Assembly: GCA_027886185.1 (NCBI GenBank)
Contig: WOAB01000723.1
Location: 1,612,001-1,676,000 of the forward strand
Direction of reading: 5' to 3'
DNA length: 64,000 nt
Source of the DNA: Rheum nobile
Lineage: Eukaryota; Streptophyta; Magnoliopsida; Caryophyllales; Polygonaceae
Shown: in pieces, positions 32,064-44,487 of the stretch
Layout: each line of letters starts with the position of its first letter
Position numbering within the stretch: the stretch's first letter is position 1
Notes under the pieces: model-generated
The model's input: only the letters and a program-made list of their open reading frames with translations
Told to the model about the DNA's origin: nothing
The model's database searches: none
Position numbers and translations under genes: made by a program

Positions 32064-35000
32064 TTTTTATTGCTCTTTATTAACTTACCCCTATGTTATA
32101 TATTATTTGGTTGAGGCATTCATTTATTCTGGCAGCTTAAAATTGCTAACATAAATTAATAATATATGTACAAAGTAATTTACATTATTTTATAGAAATT
32201 TCATGTATGTTCTATAGAGCTGTTAATCAGGTCGGTCAAGTTGGGTTCGATTCGGTTATTTCGGGTTTGGGTTGAGAACGGGTTGGGTCATTTCGGATAG
32301 CAGGTCAAGTCGGTCGGGTCATTATAGGTCAGCGGGCGGTTCGGGTTAACCAATGTAATACCCCTAAATCTTAACCCATTTGGAAAGGTATTACCGCCAG
32401 TGACCTCGGTTTCCACACCGAAGCCACCCCAGGCTTTACCATTGAAACACAATTCATAAAGAACAATTATGATACAAAATTACCATAACTCTCATTTAAA
32501 ACATAGTCGCGGAATTTCAACACAATTCCAAATGCGATAAAATACAGAGTTATTACAATACAGCGGAAGACTTAAAATAATTTACAAGAGTATTGACTTC
32601 AGTAGTCAACGCCCAAAGGTCGTAGCCTGATTAAAACATTTTCAAATATCGTTCATGTTCATAGTCGATCTAGCCTTCATGGGTCCTCGACTCATCTGAT
32701 GTGCTGAATCGAACGGATGACACCAGCCAACCATGCAGAGAACAATTACGGTTGGTTAGTCTAATGAAAGACTATGCAAGGGTACAAAGTAGAGTGGTTC
32801 GAAGTAGTCGTATTAGGTTAGACTCATCGCTTCTCGAATAATAACCGATGACGATAGTCAACCATCATACTCCTACTGGAATACATGAAAAGGCATGAAC
32901 AAGAGAAGATTCTGAAAGACCGAGTCTTACAGCAATCAACCCAAAAGAAGACTCCAATGAATTGAGTCTTATCGGAAAGCATGACAAATGTTGGGGAACA
33001 TTAATTAATCATACAAGTGTTCAAAAACGACTTGATGTTTCGGTTCACAACCAACCTCACCGCTTAACGCGAATCCAGATTGGAAAGAGAACGGTACTCT
33101 GATCAAAGTCAAGACGAGCTTTCCTAGCTGCACTACACTTAGCTGCACTACTCGCCCAAGGTATATTAATCATGTGCTACGACGGCACTTATCTTATTTA
33201 ATTCCAAAACGATCATTCACGTTTCAAGCTTTTAGAATCTCATCCTCGGCGGATATTGAGATATAGAGAGTTGGGACTAAATCCCAGAGATTGGCACCAG
33301 CTGTTGTGCACATCCCCTATACTCGGATAGGAGAAGGTCATGACCAAAGAAAAGTGTTGGGGCCTGGACATCCCATCCACTTGGTTATAAAGAAACGACT
33401 AGTACTCACTGAGAGATACCGAGTAGCGTTTCTACGAATACTCGTTCTAACTAAGCAGTTCAGAACAGTCAATCATAATAAAGCCATTAAGGCCAACATC
33501 TTAGATATATTTCAATCTAGATCATATATATATAATAGCGTTGTTCTAACAGATATACAACCTATTGTAATATCATATTTTAATCCATATCATTTATCAA
33601 AACTGTTCCCAACAAAACAGTAAATCATTCCAAATTAATTAACAATCAAACCATTGATAATTAATGGAAATATAGAATGATGAGCAAGAGCGAACCGCCA
33701 CTTGCTTGGAATAGATTCGGCGATGAATCTAGACGAGACGACTACTGATGATATCCTTTTCGAGGATATGGCCTAAGCTTCAGATAGCTCCAACGGATTA
33801 CGAGTCCACATATGATCCAGCATATGACAAATTAATTAATCTCAATTAATTTGTCAGGACGAACTCAATGAATTAAATTCAATAAATTCTTATGATTTTA
33901 AATCATAAGAATATTAATTGAATTTTCCTAAAGACAGATACGGATAAAAGAGAATCGAAATTATACTGCTCGTATAATTTTGGGTTAAATCTGGACCAGA
34001 AACGAATTGGGCTTTTCGGCCCAATACCGAAACAAAGCAAGGGGGGGGGCACTACTATCATCTTCAACCTCCCTCCCCTGTACGTATAATAAGAGCTTCA
34101 ACAATGGAAGCAGCTCCAACACGCAGCTCGTCGGGAAGAAGCGGCAGCAACCAGCAGCGGCGGAGCAGGGTCGCCGGCGGGAGGGAGCGGCACCACCACG
34201 CAAGAGCCACAGTGCAGCAGCGGCGACTACGGGCAGCAGCTCGGCTCCGCCTTCGCCGGGAAGGACGCTCGTCGCCGGGAGAATCAGCAGCCATCAATGA
34301 CGCGGTACTTCAGCGGTGGTGACCTCACGCAGCAGTGGCAACCGGAAGGCACCACGGGGCTCGCCGGGGTGAGCTTCACGACGCCGGGGATGGAGATGTC
34401 GGGCAGGGAAGCTGGGGACGATGAAGCAGGGCTTCCTTATCTCCTTTGATCGGTTCTGTTTTATAGCAGCCAAGGAGGAGTCGTGCCCGACCCATAACTT
34501 CGACAAGTGTCCTGACAGAAATCGGTGGAGGAGCAAGCCATCGACAGCAAAGAAGACACGCGGCAGGCATGGGGAGAAGAGGGTGGCGTGCAACTTTTGG
34601 GGAAAATTTGGTATGGGTTTTTAACCTCGGAAATTATATGTTTGTATCCAAACAAATATTCTAAGTCCCGAAAATACATCGAATGTATTTTATACCACTC
34701 AAGGAATTATTTCGGAGATCATGGATGTAACGGAAAATCCGAACTCCATGTGATACCCCGTATTTTTGTAAGGTTATTTTGGGAATTATGAAATTTTCCC
34801 AAGTACCCGTTGTGTACGTCGGATTTAATTCAGGTAGCTTGAGACATTCTGTAATGTGCTCTATGTCTGTAATATTTTTCTCAGTGAAATAATATACAGA
34901 CAAGGTGCCTTGAATTTTAAATTGTCGTTCGCGTACGATAATTGTTATCCCGGCTTAATGTCATGTTCGTTCAAAGCTGAACGGGCGGGAAAAAGGTGTC

Positions 35001-35150
35001 ACGGCGACCGCCGTAAAGTCGCGGCGACCGCCGTCGTGAGACCCAAGCACGGCGACCGCCGTAAAGTCACGGCGCCCGCCGTCCCAACGCTCGAGGAGGC
35101 AGCTGGTGTGTCATGCCACGGCGACCGCCGTAAATTACGGCGCCCGCCGT
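35001..35150. repeat. Six 14-bp palindromes (ACGGCG-NC-CGCCGT) in three pairs
   Basis: Starts at 35001/35021, 35049/35069 and 35118/35137, i.e. paired 20, 20 and 19 bp apart. Centres alternate AC and CC. They lie 110-260 bp upstream of the TATA box of the solo LTR. Confidence 0.9.
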
Positions 35151-35261
35151 AATGGCAGTCATCGTTGTCCGGCAGTCCTTGCCCGATGGTCGTCGGCGCG
35201 ATTTCCGGCAAGCGCCGAACTAGCTGTAGGCCCATCTTCTTCGTGCTCCAGACGCTTTGGC

Positions 35262-35269
35262 TATAAAAG
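35262..35269 (+). promoter_or_regulatory. TATA box of solo LTR
   Basis: GGCTATAAAAGGGGG context, the best core-promoter match in the LTR. Transcription would start about 30 bp downstream and run rightward, antisense to the surrounding element. Confidence 0.6.
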
Positions 35270-35515
35270 GGGGTGTTGGGGGAGAGATTTGAGCCATCCC
35301 AAACACCGAACCTCTGCCAAAATTGCCTCTCGCCGGAGTTGTGCCTTCGCCGGAATTTTTGAAGGTCTCGCCGGTGTTGCTTTGGTGTGGTTCCTGAGTG
35401 CCTTTGTGAAGCTTTTGGTTAGCCTTGGAGGTTAGAAGCCAAAGCTAGTCGAAGGAGGCTGAACCGCTCGTGTTTTTGGGTGAGTTTTCTCTCGTTTCAG
35501 TCGGCCGTGTTCTTA

Positions 35516-35569
35516 ACGGCGACCGCCGTGTTCTTCACGGCGACCTCCGCCAAGAACGGCGACCGCCGC
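35516..35569. repeat. Three further ACGGCGACCGCCGT-type palindromes
   Basis: Starts 35516, 35537 (one arm base changed) and 35556 (last base changed), spacing 21 and 19 bp. They lie downstream of the TATA box, so within the predicted transcript. Confidence 0.85.
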
Positions 35570-37238
35570 CAGTGCCCAGAATGTCTTCGTGGCTTTGGCT
35601 TGGTCGGTTGTCGTCGTGGCGTCTTTCCTTTCGTGTTCTTTCGCCGTGTTTAGATTCGTACTGTTTATGTCGGATCTAACTTAGGGTTCCTTTTATGGGT
35701 CGACTCGAAGGTCGTTGTGCTGTCAGAGCTGTACCGTGTCGAGCCCGGAATCCAGTGACGTCTTTAGACTATTCTGCGGAGTAAGGCAAGTGGCGGTTCG
35801 CTCTTGCTCTTTCGTTCCATATTTACATTAATTATCAGTAGTTTATCTGAGTAATTAATTTGGAATGAATATTCTGTTTTTCTGGAAACGGTTTTGATAA
35901 ACTGTTTTGAAAATCATATAATAGGTTGTATATCTGTTAGAACAACGCTATTATCTGTGATCGCCTTTCGGGCCTTTATGTGGATTTATCCTATAACGGT
36001 GGTGGTGCTTTAACTGTTTAGTTAGCACTGTTAGATAGGAACGTTACTCGGACTATGTCCAATCGTTTTTTTATAATCTGGTATCGGGATGGCTCGTCCC
36101 CATCTGGTACTATTCTAAGATCATGATCGGTCTCTTACACATGTGTGTAGAGACAGGACACTTAGCTGGTGTCACAAACCTTTCGGTATACGTCACTCTC
36201 GACGAAACGTATACTAAGATGTGTCGTCCCATTGGTGGGGTACACATGTAAAAGTCTATAACGTGATGTATGTTTTTGAAACATAAATCAGATAAGTGCT
36301 ACCTTGACGCACATAATTAATACACCTTGGGCGAGTAGTGCAACTAAGTTCAGTGCAGCTAGGAAAACTCGTCTTGACTTGAATGTAGTACGTTCTCTTT
36401 CCAATCTGGATTCGCTGTAGGCGATGAGGTTGGTCGTGAACCGAAGCATCTCAGTCAGTTTTAAATCATGGTTGAATGATTCTGTAACTTTCCAGATTTG
36501 TCATTGCTTCCTTAAAGACTCATTTCAGTTGGAGTCTTCTTTCGAGTCGATTTCTGTGAAGATTCAGTCTTCCAGAATCTTCTCTTGTGCATACCTCTTG
36601 TTTATTCCAGTAGGAGTATGGTGGTTGACAAGCGTACTCGATTATTATTCGAGGGACGAAGAGTCTAACCTAATACAACTGCTTCGAACCATTCTGCTTT
36701 GTTCCCTTGCTAGTCTATTCATTTAGACTAACCAACCAATATTTTCCCTTGCATGGTTGGCTGGTGTCATCCGTTCGATTCGGCACATCAGTTAAGAAGT
36801 AGCTCAGAAGATTAGAAGGACTATGGAGTCGGCGGTGGTTTTTGAATGTTTTAATTATTTCTTTAATCAGGTTATGATCCTTTGGACAATAACTCCGATT
36901 GTAACTTACTTTCTTAGTCTTCCGCTGTGTTGGGTTTAAACTATGTTTTGACCTATTCGGGATTGGGTTGTAATCCCGTAACTCTTATTTCCTCGACAAT
37001 GTTATGTTTTGGAATTTAATGCTTAATCTTTGTGTATCAATTGCATTTCATAAATTGTATTTATTTGGTAAAGCCTTGGGTGATCTCGGTAAGGAACACT
37101 GGGGTCACTGGCGGTAATACCTTTCCAAAAGGGTTAAGTTTTGGGGGTGTTACACTCCAGTGAAAGCGAAATAATTAGTCGAACGAAGGATGGGAAAAAT
37201 TACCCAAATATCCTTATTAAAAATTGAGGGATATTACA

Positions 37239-37253
37239 TTACTACCCCCTTAA
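37239..37253 (-). other. Polypurine tract of second Tekay-like element
   Basis: On the minus strand a TAAGGGGGTAGTAA run immediately precedes the 3' LTR end at 37238. Confidence 0.8.
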
Positions 37254-39660
37254 GAAAAGTTTCGACCCCGAAACTTGCATTAAACTAATGCGAAACCTGC
37301 CTCAACATCAACTTTACTATCTAAACTTAATATCCTTAATCATAACATCATTATACAACCTTATCTCCATATAACATACCAGGTAATAATTCTTACTAAC
37401 TCCACAAGATCATGTTTACCTTATAATAATGGTCTCCCAAAATTATCATAACGATATTAATGCACCTTCAATAGGAGAACACACATTTCTCCTCCAATCT
37501 CTTTATAGACAAACCCAAGGTTTACACATTAACTTCTTATAACTCGGATATTAAATCTTAGTAACCTCAAATCATAACTTCCTTAATTTTTTAAAGATAT
37601 CTCCCACAATTCCATTACTCATTATTATCGGTTTTGGCCCTTATACCAAATTCCAACTTGGGATCCTTTCGGTAATGACTTAACTTATTCCTTTAATCAC
37701 TTTATAACTTGAACCTTCAAGATTCCGTAACCTTCTTAATTCCCTTAATGATACTTTACACAATTCCATTATTTATCTCAAAGTAAGACTGACCTTACGC
37801 CATCTTTAACTTAAAATCCTTACAAGAATAATTTAACACATCTCTTTAAACAATTTCTAACTTAACTCCTTTAAGATTTAAGAACAACCATAATATCTTA
37901 TTCCTACGTTCCTCGAAACGTATCACATAAGATATTACTCTTATTTTCTCAAAGAGAGTGACACCATAATCCTTATAGATGACATGCTCACAAGATGTCA
38001 ATCCTTGACAATTCCCAAGAGTCATAACTCTTCATCATCTGAAAATTCCACTTACCGAGTCCAACGACTCATACTGTCTTAAATGACTTATTTCTAACTT
38101 AAAATCCTTATATTCATCACGCAATCTACTATCCATCCAGGACTTAATCGCATCATTTCCTTATATTACCTCAAACGAATCTCAAATAGATCTCCCCAAA
38201 GGACACCCATGATTTCGTACACTTGGCTTTTTTTCAAAAGCTTTAATCATTGGTCCTACATGGGTCATACTTACTTATGATCCCGACCATCATAAATCCG
38301 AATTTCACAGTCTTACTCAAGATCGCAAAATAGGGAAAAACGAGTTCTTATTGAACTATTCGCTTAATCAACTTATTCCTTCACAACACTTTATCCACAC
38401 TAATACCTATAGCATGATTCCACAACTAGACATTCCAGACTTTGCACTAGTCCACCTCTATATACTTCTAGTGGAACAAAAAATCCCAAGTATACAAGTG
38501 AGATATAACTCTTAATCTCTTAGAACATTAACTTCACATAACATATACCTCCAAACACTAGGAATATGATGTCTCAAGAAGAAACAAATATTTCCATAAC
38601 TTCTCCCAATATACGTATTTCCTAAAAGATACGCATAAATGAACACTTTAGGCATCAGACTCTTCTAGCCTTGCCTTACGAGGTCTTCCTCCGGGTTCTC
38701 ATCGGAAGTTCCCTCCGGATCTTCCCTTGGATCTTCCCCCTCTCGAGGATCTTCCTCAGGGTTTTCCTCTGGATCTTCCTCCTTCTAAGGATCTTCCACA
38801 GGATCTTCCTCCTCTAGAGGATCTTCCTCCGGATCTTCCTTCTTCTGAGGATCTTCCTCGGAATCTCCCCTGGGATTTTCCTCTCCTTGAGGATCTTCCT
38901 TAGGATTTTCCTCGGGATTTTCCTTAGAGTTCCCTTGGAAATCGCTTCCATTTAAACATCGTTATTACAATATTTCGTTGGCCTACCTTAACGGCTCAAC
39001 GAAATCTACCTTAGGTTCAACCCACGAATTCTCATACGGAGGCAAATCCCGACTTCATCGAGCATTAATCCTTCTTATTCGTTTTCTCAACAATGAATGT
39101 CAACGACTATGACATCACACTTTAGACATCAAAACTCCTAAGAGTGATTCCTTAATTATCCTATAAAATCACTTAGAATAGATCAACTTGATAATTCTAT
39201 AGATGAATTATGAACATAGAGCACAAGATTCATTTACACAAATCTCCCGAGCGTTCACACCAAATTACTCGGAGATTATTGCACTAGGATATTAAGTACT
39301 ACCAACTCAGGAAGTACATACTTGATACCTTCGAGGGAACTACTAGGTCTTCCAACCTTGAAATATCTCTGAGAAACAGGGAAATCTAACCTTACTAGAG
39401 ATGATAGAATCATCTCAGCACCTTTCGAGTCCTTTCAAAAGAATAGACAAACACCTATGTCTTACAACAACAAGAATAGGTCAGTCTTTCTAGATATAGA
39501 GGTAACTCCCATACCTCTCATATCAGACTAAAGAAGGCACGACTATGAACGGTATTTATTTCAAATTCGTTTGGAAGACATTTTCCAGTTCAAAACGGGA
39601 AATAGTTTTAGAAGGATAAAACCTTTCAAAATACCCAACCTGTTTTAAAAACAAACTTTA
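37254..39660 (-). other. Internal region of second Tekay-like element, no intact gene
   Basis: AT-rich, with no open frame of note. At about 38690-38950 an array of GGATCTTCC-type units (minus-strand reading Glu-Asp-Pro repeats, with stops) may be a remnant of an acidic Gag segment. No RT or integrase motifs are visible. Confidence 0.6.
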
Positions 39661-39672
39661 GCTCTGATACCA
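39661..39672 (-). other. Primer-binding site, tRNA-iMet type
   Basis: On the minus strand TGGTATCAGAGC, 4 nt from the 5' LTR end (39677). Confidence 0.9.
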
Positions 39673-39676
39673 AATC

Positions 39677-42154
39677 TGTAACACCCCCAAATCGTAACCC
39701 ATTTGGAAAGGTATTACCGCCAATGACCTCGGTTTCCACACCGAAGTCACTCCAAGCTTTACCATTGAAACACAATTCATAAAGAACAATTATGATACAA
39801 AATTACCATAACTCTCATTTAAAACATAGTCGCGGAATTTCAACACAATTCCAAATGCGACAAAATACAGAGTTATTACAATACAGCGGAAGACTTAAAA
39901 TAATTTCCAAGAGTATTGACTTCAGTAGTCAACGCCCAAAGGCTGTAGCCTGATTAAAACATTTTCAAATATCGTTCATGTTCATAGTCGATCTAGCCTT
40001 CATGGGTCCTCGACTCATCTGATGTGCCGAATCGAACGGATGACACCAGCCAACCATGCAGAGAACAATTACGGTTGGTTAGTATAATGAAAGACTATGC
40101 AAGGGTACAAAGCAGAGTGGTTCGAAGTAGTCGTATTAGGTTAGACTCATCGCTTCTCGAATAATAACCGATGACGATAGTCAACCATCATACTCCTACT
40201 GAAATACATGAAAAGGCATGAACAAGAGAAGATTCTGAAAGACCGAGTCTTACAACAATCAACCCAAAAGAAGACTCCAATGAATTGAGTCTTATCGGAA
40301 AGCATGACAAATGTTGGGGAACATTAATTAATCATACAAGCGTTCAAAAACGACTTGATGTTTCGGTTCACAACCAACCTCACCGCTTAACGCGAATCCA
40401 GATTGGAAAGAGAACGGTACTCTGATCAAAGTCAAGACGAGCTTTCCTAGCTGTACTACACTTAGCTGCACTACTCGCCCAAGGTATATTAATCATGTGC
40501 TACGACGGCACTTATCTTATTTAATTCCAAAACAATCATTCACGTTTCAAGCTTTTAGAATCTCATCCTCGGCGGATATTGAGATATAGAGAGTTGGGAC
40601 TAAATCCCAGAGATTGGCACCAACTGTTGTGCACATCCCCTATACTCGGATAGGAGAAGGTCATGACCAAAGAAAAGTGTTGGAGCCTGGACATCCCATC
40701 CACTTGGTTATAACGAAACGACTAGTACTCACTGAGAGATACCGAGTAGCGTTCCTACGAATACTCGTTCTAACTAAGCAGTTCAGAACAGTCAATCATA
40801 ATAAAGCCATTAAGGCCAACATCCTAGATATATTTCAATCTAGATCATATATATATAATAGCGTTGTTCTAACAGATATACAACCTATTATAATATCATA
40901 TTTTAATCCATATCATTTATCAAAACTGTTCCCAACAAAACAGTAAATCATTCCAAATTAATTAACAATCAAACCATTGATAATTAATGGAAATATGGAA
41001 TGATGAGCAAGAGCGAACCGCCACTTGCTTGGAATAGATTCGGCGATGAATCTAGACGAGACGACTACTGATGATATCCTTTTCGAGGATATGGCCTAAG
41101 CTTCAGATAGCTCCAACGGATTACGAGTCCACATACGATCCAGCATATGACAAATTAATTAATCTCAATTAATTTGTCAGGACGAACTCAATGAATTAAA
41201 TTCAATAAATTCTTATGATTTTAAATCATAAGAATATTAATTGAATTTTCCTAAAGACAGATACGGATAAAAGGGAATCGAAATTATACCGCTCGTATAA
41301 TTTCGGGTTAAATCTGGACCAGAAACGAATTGGGCTTTTCGGCCCAATACCGAAACAAAGCAAGGGAGGGGGGGGGGGGGGGCACTACTATCATCTTCAA
41401 CCTCCCTCCCCTGTACGTATAATAAGAGCTTCAACAATGGAAGCAGCTCCAACACGCAGCTCGTCGGGAAGGAGCGGCAGCAACCAGCAGCGGCGGAGCA
41501 GGGTCGCCGGCGGGAGGGAGCGGCACCACCACGCAAGAGCCACAGCGCATCAGCGGCGACTACGGGCAGCAGCTCGGCTCCGTCTTCGCCGGGAAGGACG
41601 CTCGTCGCCGGGAGAATCAGCAGCCATCAACGACGCGGTACTTCAGCGGTGGCGACCTCACGCAGCAGTGGCAACCGAAAGGCACCACGGGGCTCGCCGG
41701 GGTGAGCTTCACGACGCCGGGGATGGAGATGCCGGGCAAGGAAGCTGGGGACGACGAAGCAGGGCTTCCTTATCTCCTTCGATCGGTTTTGTTTTATAGC
41801 AGCCAAGGAGGAGTCGTGCCCGACCCATAACTTCGACAGGTGTCCTGACAGAAATCGGTGGAGGAGCAAGCCATCGACAGCAAAGAAGACACGCGGCCGG
41901 CATGGGGAGAAGAGGGTGGCATGCAACTTTTGGGGAAAATTTGGTATGGGTTTTAACCCCGGAAATTATATGTTTGTATCCAAACAAATATTCTAAGTCC
42001 CGAAAATACATCGAATGTATTTTATACCACTCGAGGAATTATTTCGCATGGATGTAACGGAAAATCCGAACTCCAGTGAAAGCGAAATAATTAGTCGAAC
42101 GAAGGATGGGAAAAATTACCCAAATATCCTTATTAAAAATTGAGGGATATTACA
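39677..42154 (-). repeat. 5' LTR of second Tekay-like element (2478 bp)
   Basis: Intact copy, TGTAACACCCCC...GGATATTACA, near-identical to the interrupted partner. It includes a G-run of about 16 at 41366-41382 that differs in length between the LTRs. Confidence 0.9.
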
Positions 42155-43172
42155 ACCAACGGGTCAAGAGCGTCATTTTTTAAATATTTTGTTCACTATT
42201 TAAATATTATTAAATAGTTAAAAACTAATTTAAATATGTCAAAATAAGTTGAAATGAATTAAAAATTAATAATATTATTAATTATTTTAATGTAATTGAT
42301 ATTAGTAGACCAAAATCATATTTTTTTATAAATTTTAATTTTTATTATATTAATTTAAAATTTCTACATTATAAAAAGTTATATAAATACAACAATGTTC
42401 TTTTTTTTAGGATATTAAGCATATTATCATTATTTATATGTCATTTATCATATATATTTTATGTTATATTTTATTAATACTCCACATTTATTCATTAATC
42501 GGATCGGGTTTGGGTTGGTCGGGTTCGGTCTCGGTAAATTCGGATTCGATAACTTCGGGTTATTAAAAATTTCGATCAGGTCGAATCGGGTCCAAAAGTG
42601 GGTCAGTTAGATCGATAAAACGGATTCGGTCACTTTTTGACAGCTCTAATGTTTTTTATTACGATTTTTTGATACGGTAGGAAGGTCAGGATTTAGTGAA
42701 GATTAAACTACCGTTAACTTTATGCTAAATTTTATAAAAAAAAAATTGACTTTTTATATAATGAATCAATTAATGCATGTATAAGTAGTTTTAAAGTGCT
42801 TAAATAGAACAGAATCCGGATGACTCGAGTGAGAGAAGATTATTTGGATGTATATTTGTTATTTCACATAAAAGAGTCTTAAAGACCCATCTATCAGTCC
42901 AGAATTTAACAGTTCGGCCATTTCGAACTTGTCAAATGAGTCCTGTTTTCAAGTATTTCAATCATTTTAGACCATTGTCAAGAAAAATATCTTTTTTTCT
43001 CATAATGTAGTATATGTTGTGTTTTCAAATATTTTTCAGATACTATTTTTACCCAAAAATTATTTGGCTGAGCTAGAATTTTCCAAAGTAATTTGAATTG
43101 TAATGCTTTGTTCATGTCTTTTGATTTGCGAATACCGAGTCCTCCTTGTTGTATGGGTTTATAAATCTTGTC

Positions 43173-44339
43173 TCATCCTATAAGAGGTTTATACGAAGTA
43201 TCCTTATTCCAGAAAAAAGTTCTATTTAATTTATCTAGTTCATTATGAGTTTGTGTTGGTAACATGAGACTTTGCATACGAAAGTTAGGTCTAGACGCAA
43301 GGTTAGCTTTTATTAATGTTGTTCTACCTGCTTGGGATAGAGAATTTGCTTTCCATTTGGTTAATTGTTTTTGTGTGCTAGTAATAAGTTCAGCAAAAGT
43401 ATTTGAGTTTACCCTACCATTAATGATAGACCACCCTAAATATTTTTCAATGGATATCATATTTGTGATTGTAAGGATCCCTTGTATTGCCAATTTCTTT
43501 GTGTTGGCTACTTTTTTCGTAACTTGAAAGGCAGCTTTTTGGTAATTTACTTTTTGTTCGGATATTTTACAATAATCATCCACAATATCCTTAATTTCCT
43601 TACAGTTCTCTTGTTTCGCTTTTGAGAAAATCATGATGTCATCTGCAAATGCTAAGAAAGGAACGCGAGTTCCAAGTCTCAAAATTTGAAATCCATTAGG
43701 CTTTCGGGGTCTGTCAGTTGCTTTTTGAAGTTTTCGAGCAAGGATTTCTGCTCCAAGAATGGAAAGAAAAGGAGAGAGGGGGTCACCTTGACGAAGTCCA
43801 CTCGTTGGCTTAAAGATTTATGTAGGTCCATTATTAACTAACACTGAGAAGGAAACATTTGTAATGCATTCTTGAATCCAATTGATAAATTTAGCATGGA
43901 ATCCAAAATTTTCCATGATTTTAATAATGAATTTCCATTCAATTCTGTCGTATGCTTTTTCCATATCTAATTTGAGGGCTATGAATCCTTTTGTTCCTTG
44001 TTTTGATTTAAAAGAATGGAAAATTTCATGAGCAATTAGAATGTTATCTTGGATAGCTCGATTTGCCACAAAGGCTCCTTGCAAAGGATGAATCAATTTT
44101 TCCATAGTATTTTTTAATCTTGAAGTTAAAATTTTTGAAATAATCTTGTAGATTGTAGAGCATAGACTACTAATTCTATAATGGTTTATTGAATTAGGGT
44201 TGTCACATTTTGGGATTAAAGATATGGATGTATGGTTAATTTGTTTTAGTAGTTTCCCTGAAAGGAAAAAACTTTTTACTGCTTGGATCGCTGTTGGGCC
44301 AACAATATCCCAATATTTCTGATAAAATTCTGCTGTCAT
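43173..44339 (-). pseudogene. LINE A ORF2, reverse transcriptase
   Basis: Non-LTR RT in two open pieces. 43818-44339 has ISLIPKCDNPNSINHYR, QGAFVANRAIQDNILIAHE and KLDMEKAYDRIEW. Then, after one TAA, GLRQGDPLSPF and the catalytic AFADDIMIF in 43173-43682. The TAA at 43818-43820 is shared by LINE B. A second stop falls where LINE B has Trp (KPLIGW). RT of this kind copies LINE RNA at nicked target DNA. Confidence 0.9.
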
Positions 44340-44487
44340 TTCATCAGGACCAGGAGATTTGTCTGATCCAATTCCAAAGACAGCCTTTTTAATCTCTTCA
44401 TTAGATACATATCTTATTAAATTATCATTGTAATGATATTTCTATTTGAATTAATTCAAGATTTTCCGTTAGTAATCCTTCATTCAT

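Larger units (their letters stand above)
34749..37154 (+). mobile_element. Solo LTR (2406 bp) of a related subfamily, inverted relative to its host LTR
   Basis: Flanked by CTCCA (34744-34748, 37155-37159), starts TGTGATACCCCG, ends GGGGTGTTACA. Its last ~100 bp are a diverged reverse complement of the host LTR's left end, so it is the same lineage in opposite orientation. There is no internal region, so it formed by LTR-LTR recombination. A TATA box (TATAAAAG, 35262-35269) fits a + strand promoter. Confidence 0.85.
32354..37238 (-). repeat. 3' LTR of second Tekay-like element (interrupted)
   Basis: LTR sequence 32354-34748 and 37160-37238 flanks the solo LTR at 34749-37154. It is collinear with 39677-42154. 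A 110-codon frame at 33291-33623 recurs at 40614-40946 only because the LTRs are copies. Confidence 0.9.
32354..42154 (-). mobile_element. Second Tekay-like Gypsy element (non-autonomous or decayed)
   Basis: Perfect ACCAA duplication (32349-32353, 42155-42159). LTRs are 32354-37238 (contains a solo-LTR insertion; 2474 bp without it) and 39677-42154 (2478 bp). A tRNA-Met PBS is at 39661-39672, and the PPT next to 37238 lies in the TTTCGGGGTCGAAACTTTTCTTAAGGGGG context. The interior (~2.4 kb) has no intact gene. LTRs differ by few substitutions, so insertion is fairly recent despite the empty interior. Confidence 0.88.
32215..42648. mobile_element. hAT-like non-autonomous DNA transposon (~0.63 kb), split by an LTR element
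   Basis: Terminal inverted repeats TAGAGCTGTTAATC / TAGAGCTGTCAAAA (left from 32215, right ending 42648) with imperfect 8-bp flanks ATGTTCTA (32207-32214) and ATGTTTTT (42649-42656). Subterminal GGGTCGGGTT-type repeats are typical of plant hAT MITEs. No transposase. About 0.63 kb remains after removing the 32354-42154 insertion and one 5-bp TSD copy. Confidence 0.72.

Noticed and set aside
33291..40946. 110-codon open frame present twice (33291-33623 and 40614-40946)
   Set aside because: Both copies lie in the two LTRs of one element and on the antisense strand; conservation only reflects LTR duplication. No domain recognised.
34104..41799. GC-rich Arg/Ala/Ser open frames near 34104-34322 and 41437-41799
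   Set aside because: Low-complexity translation of a GC-rich LTR segment, antisense to the element; no family resemblance.
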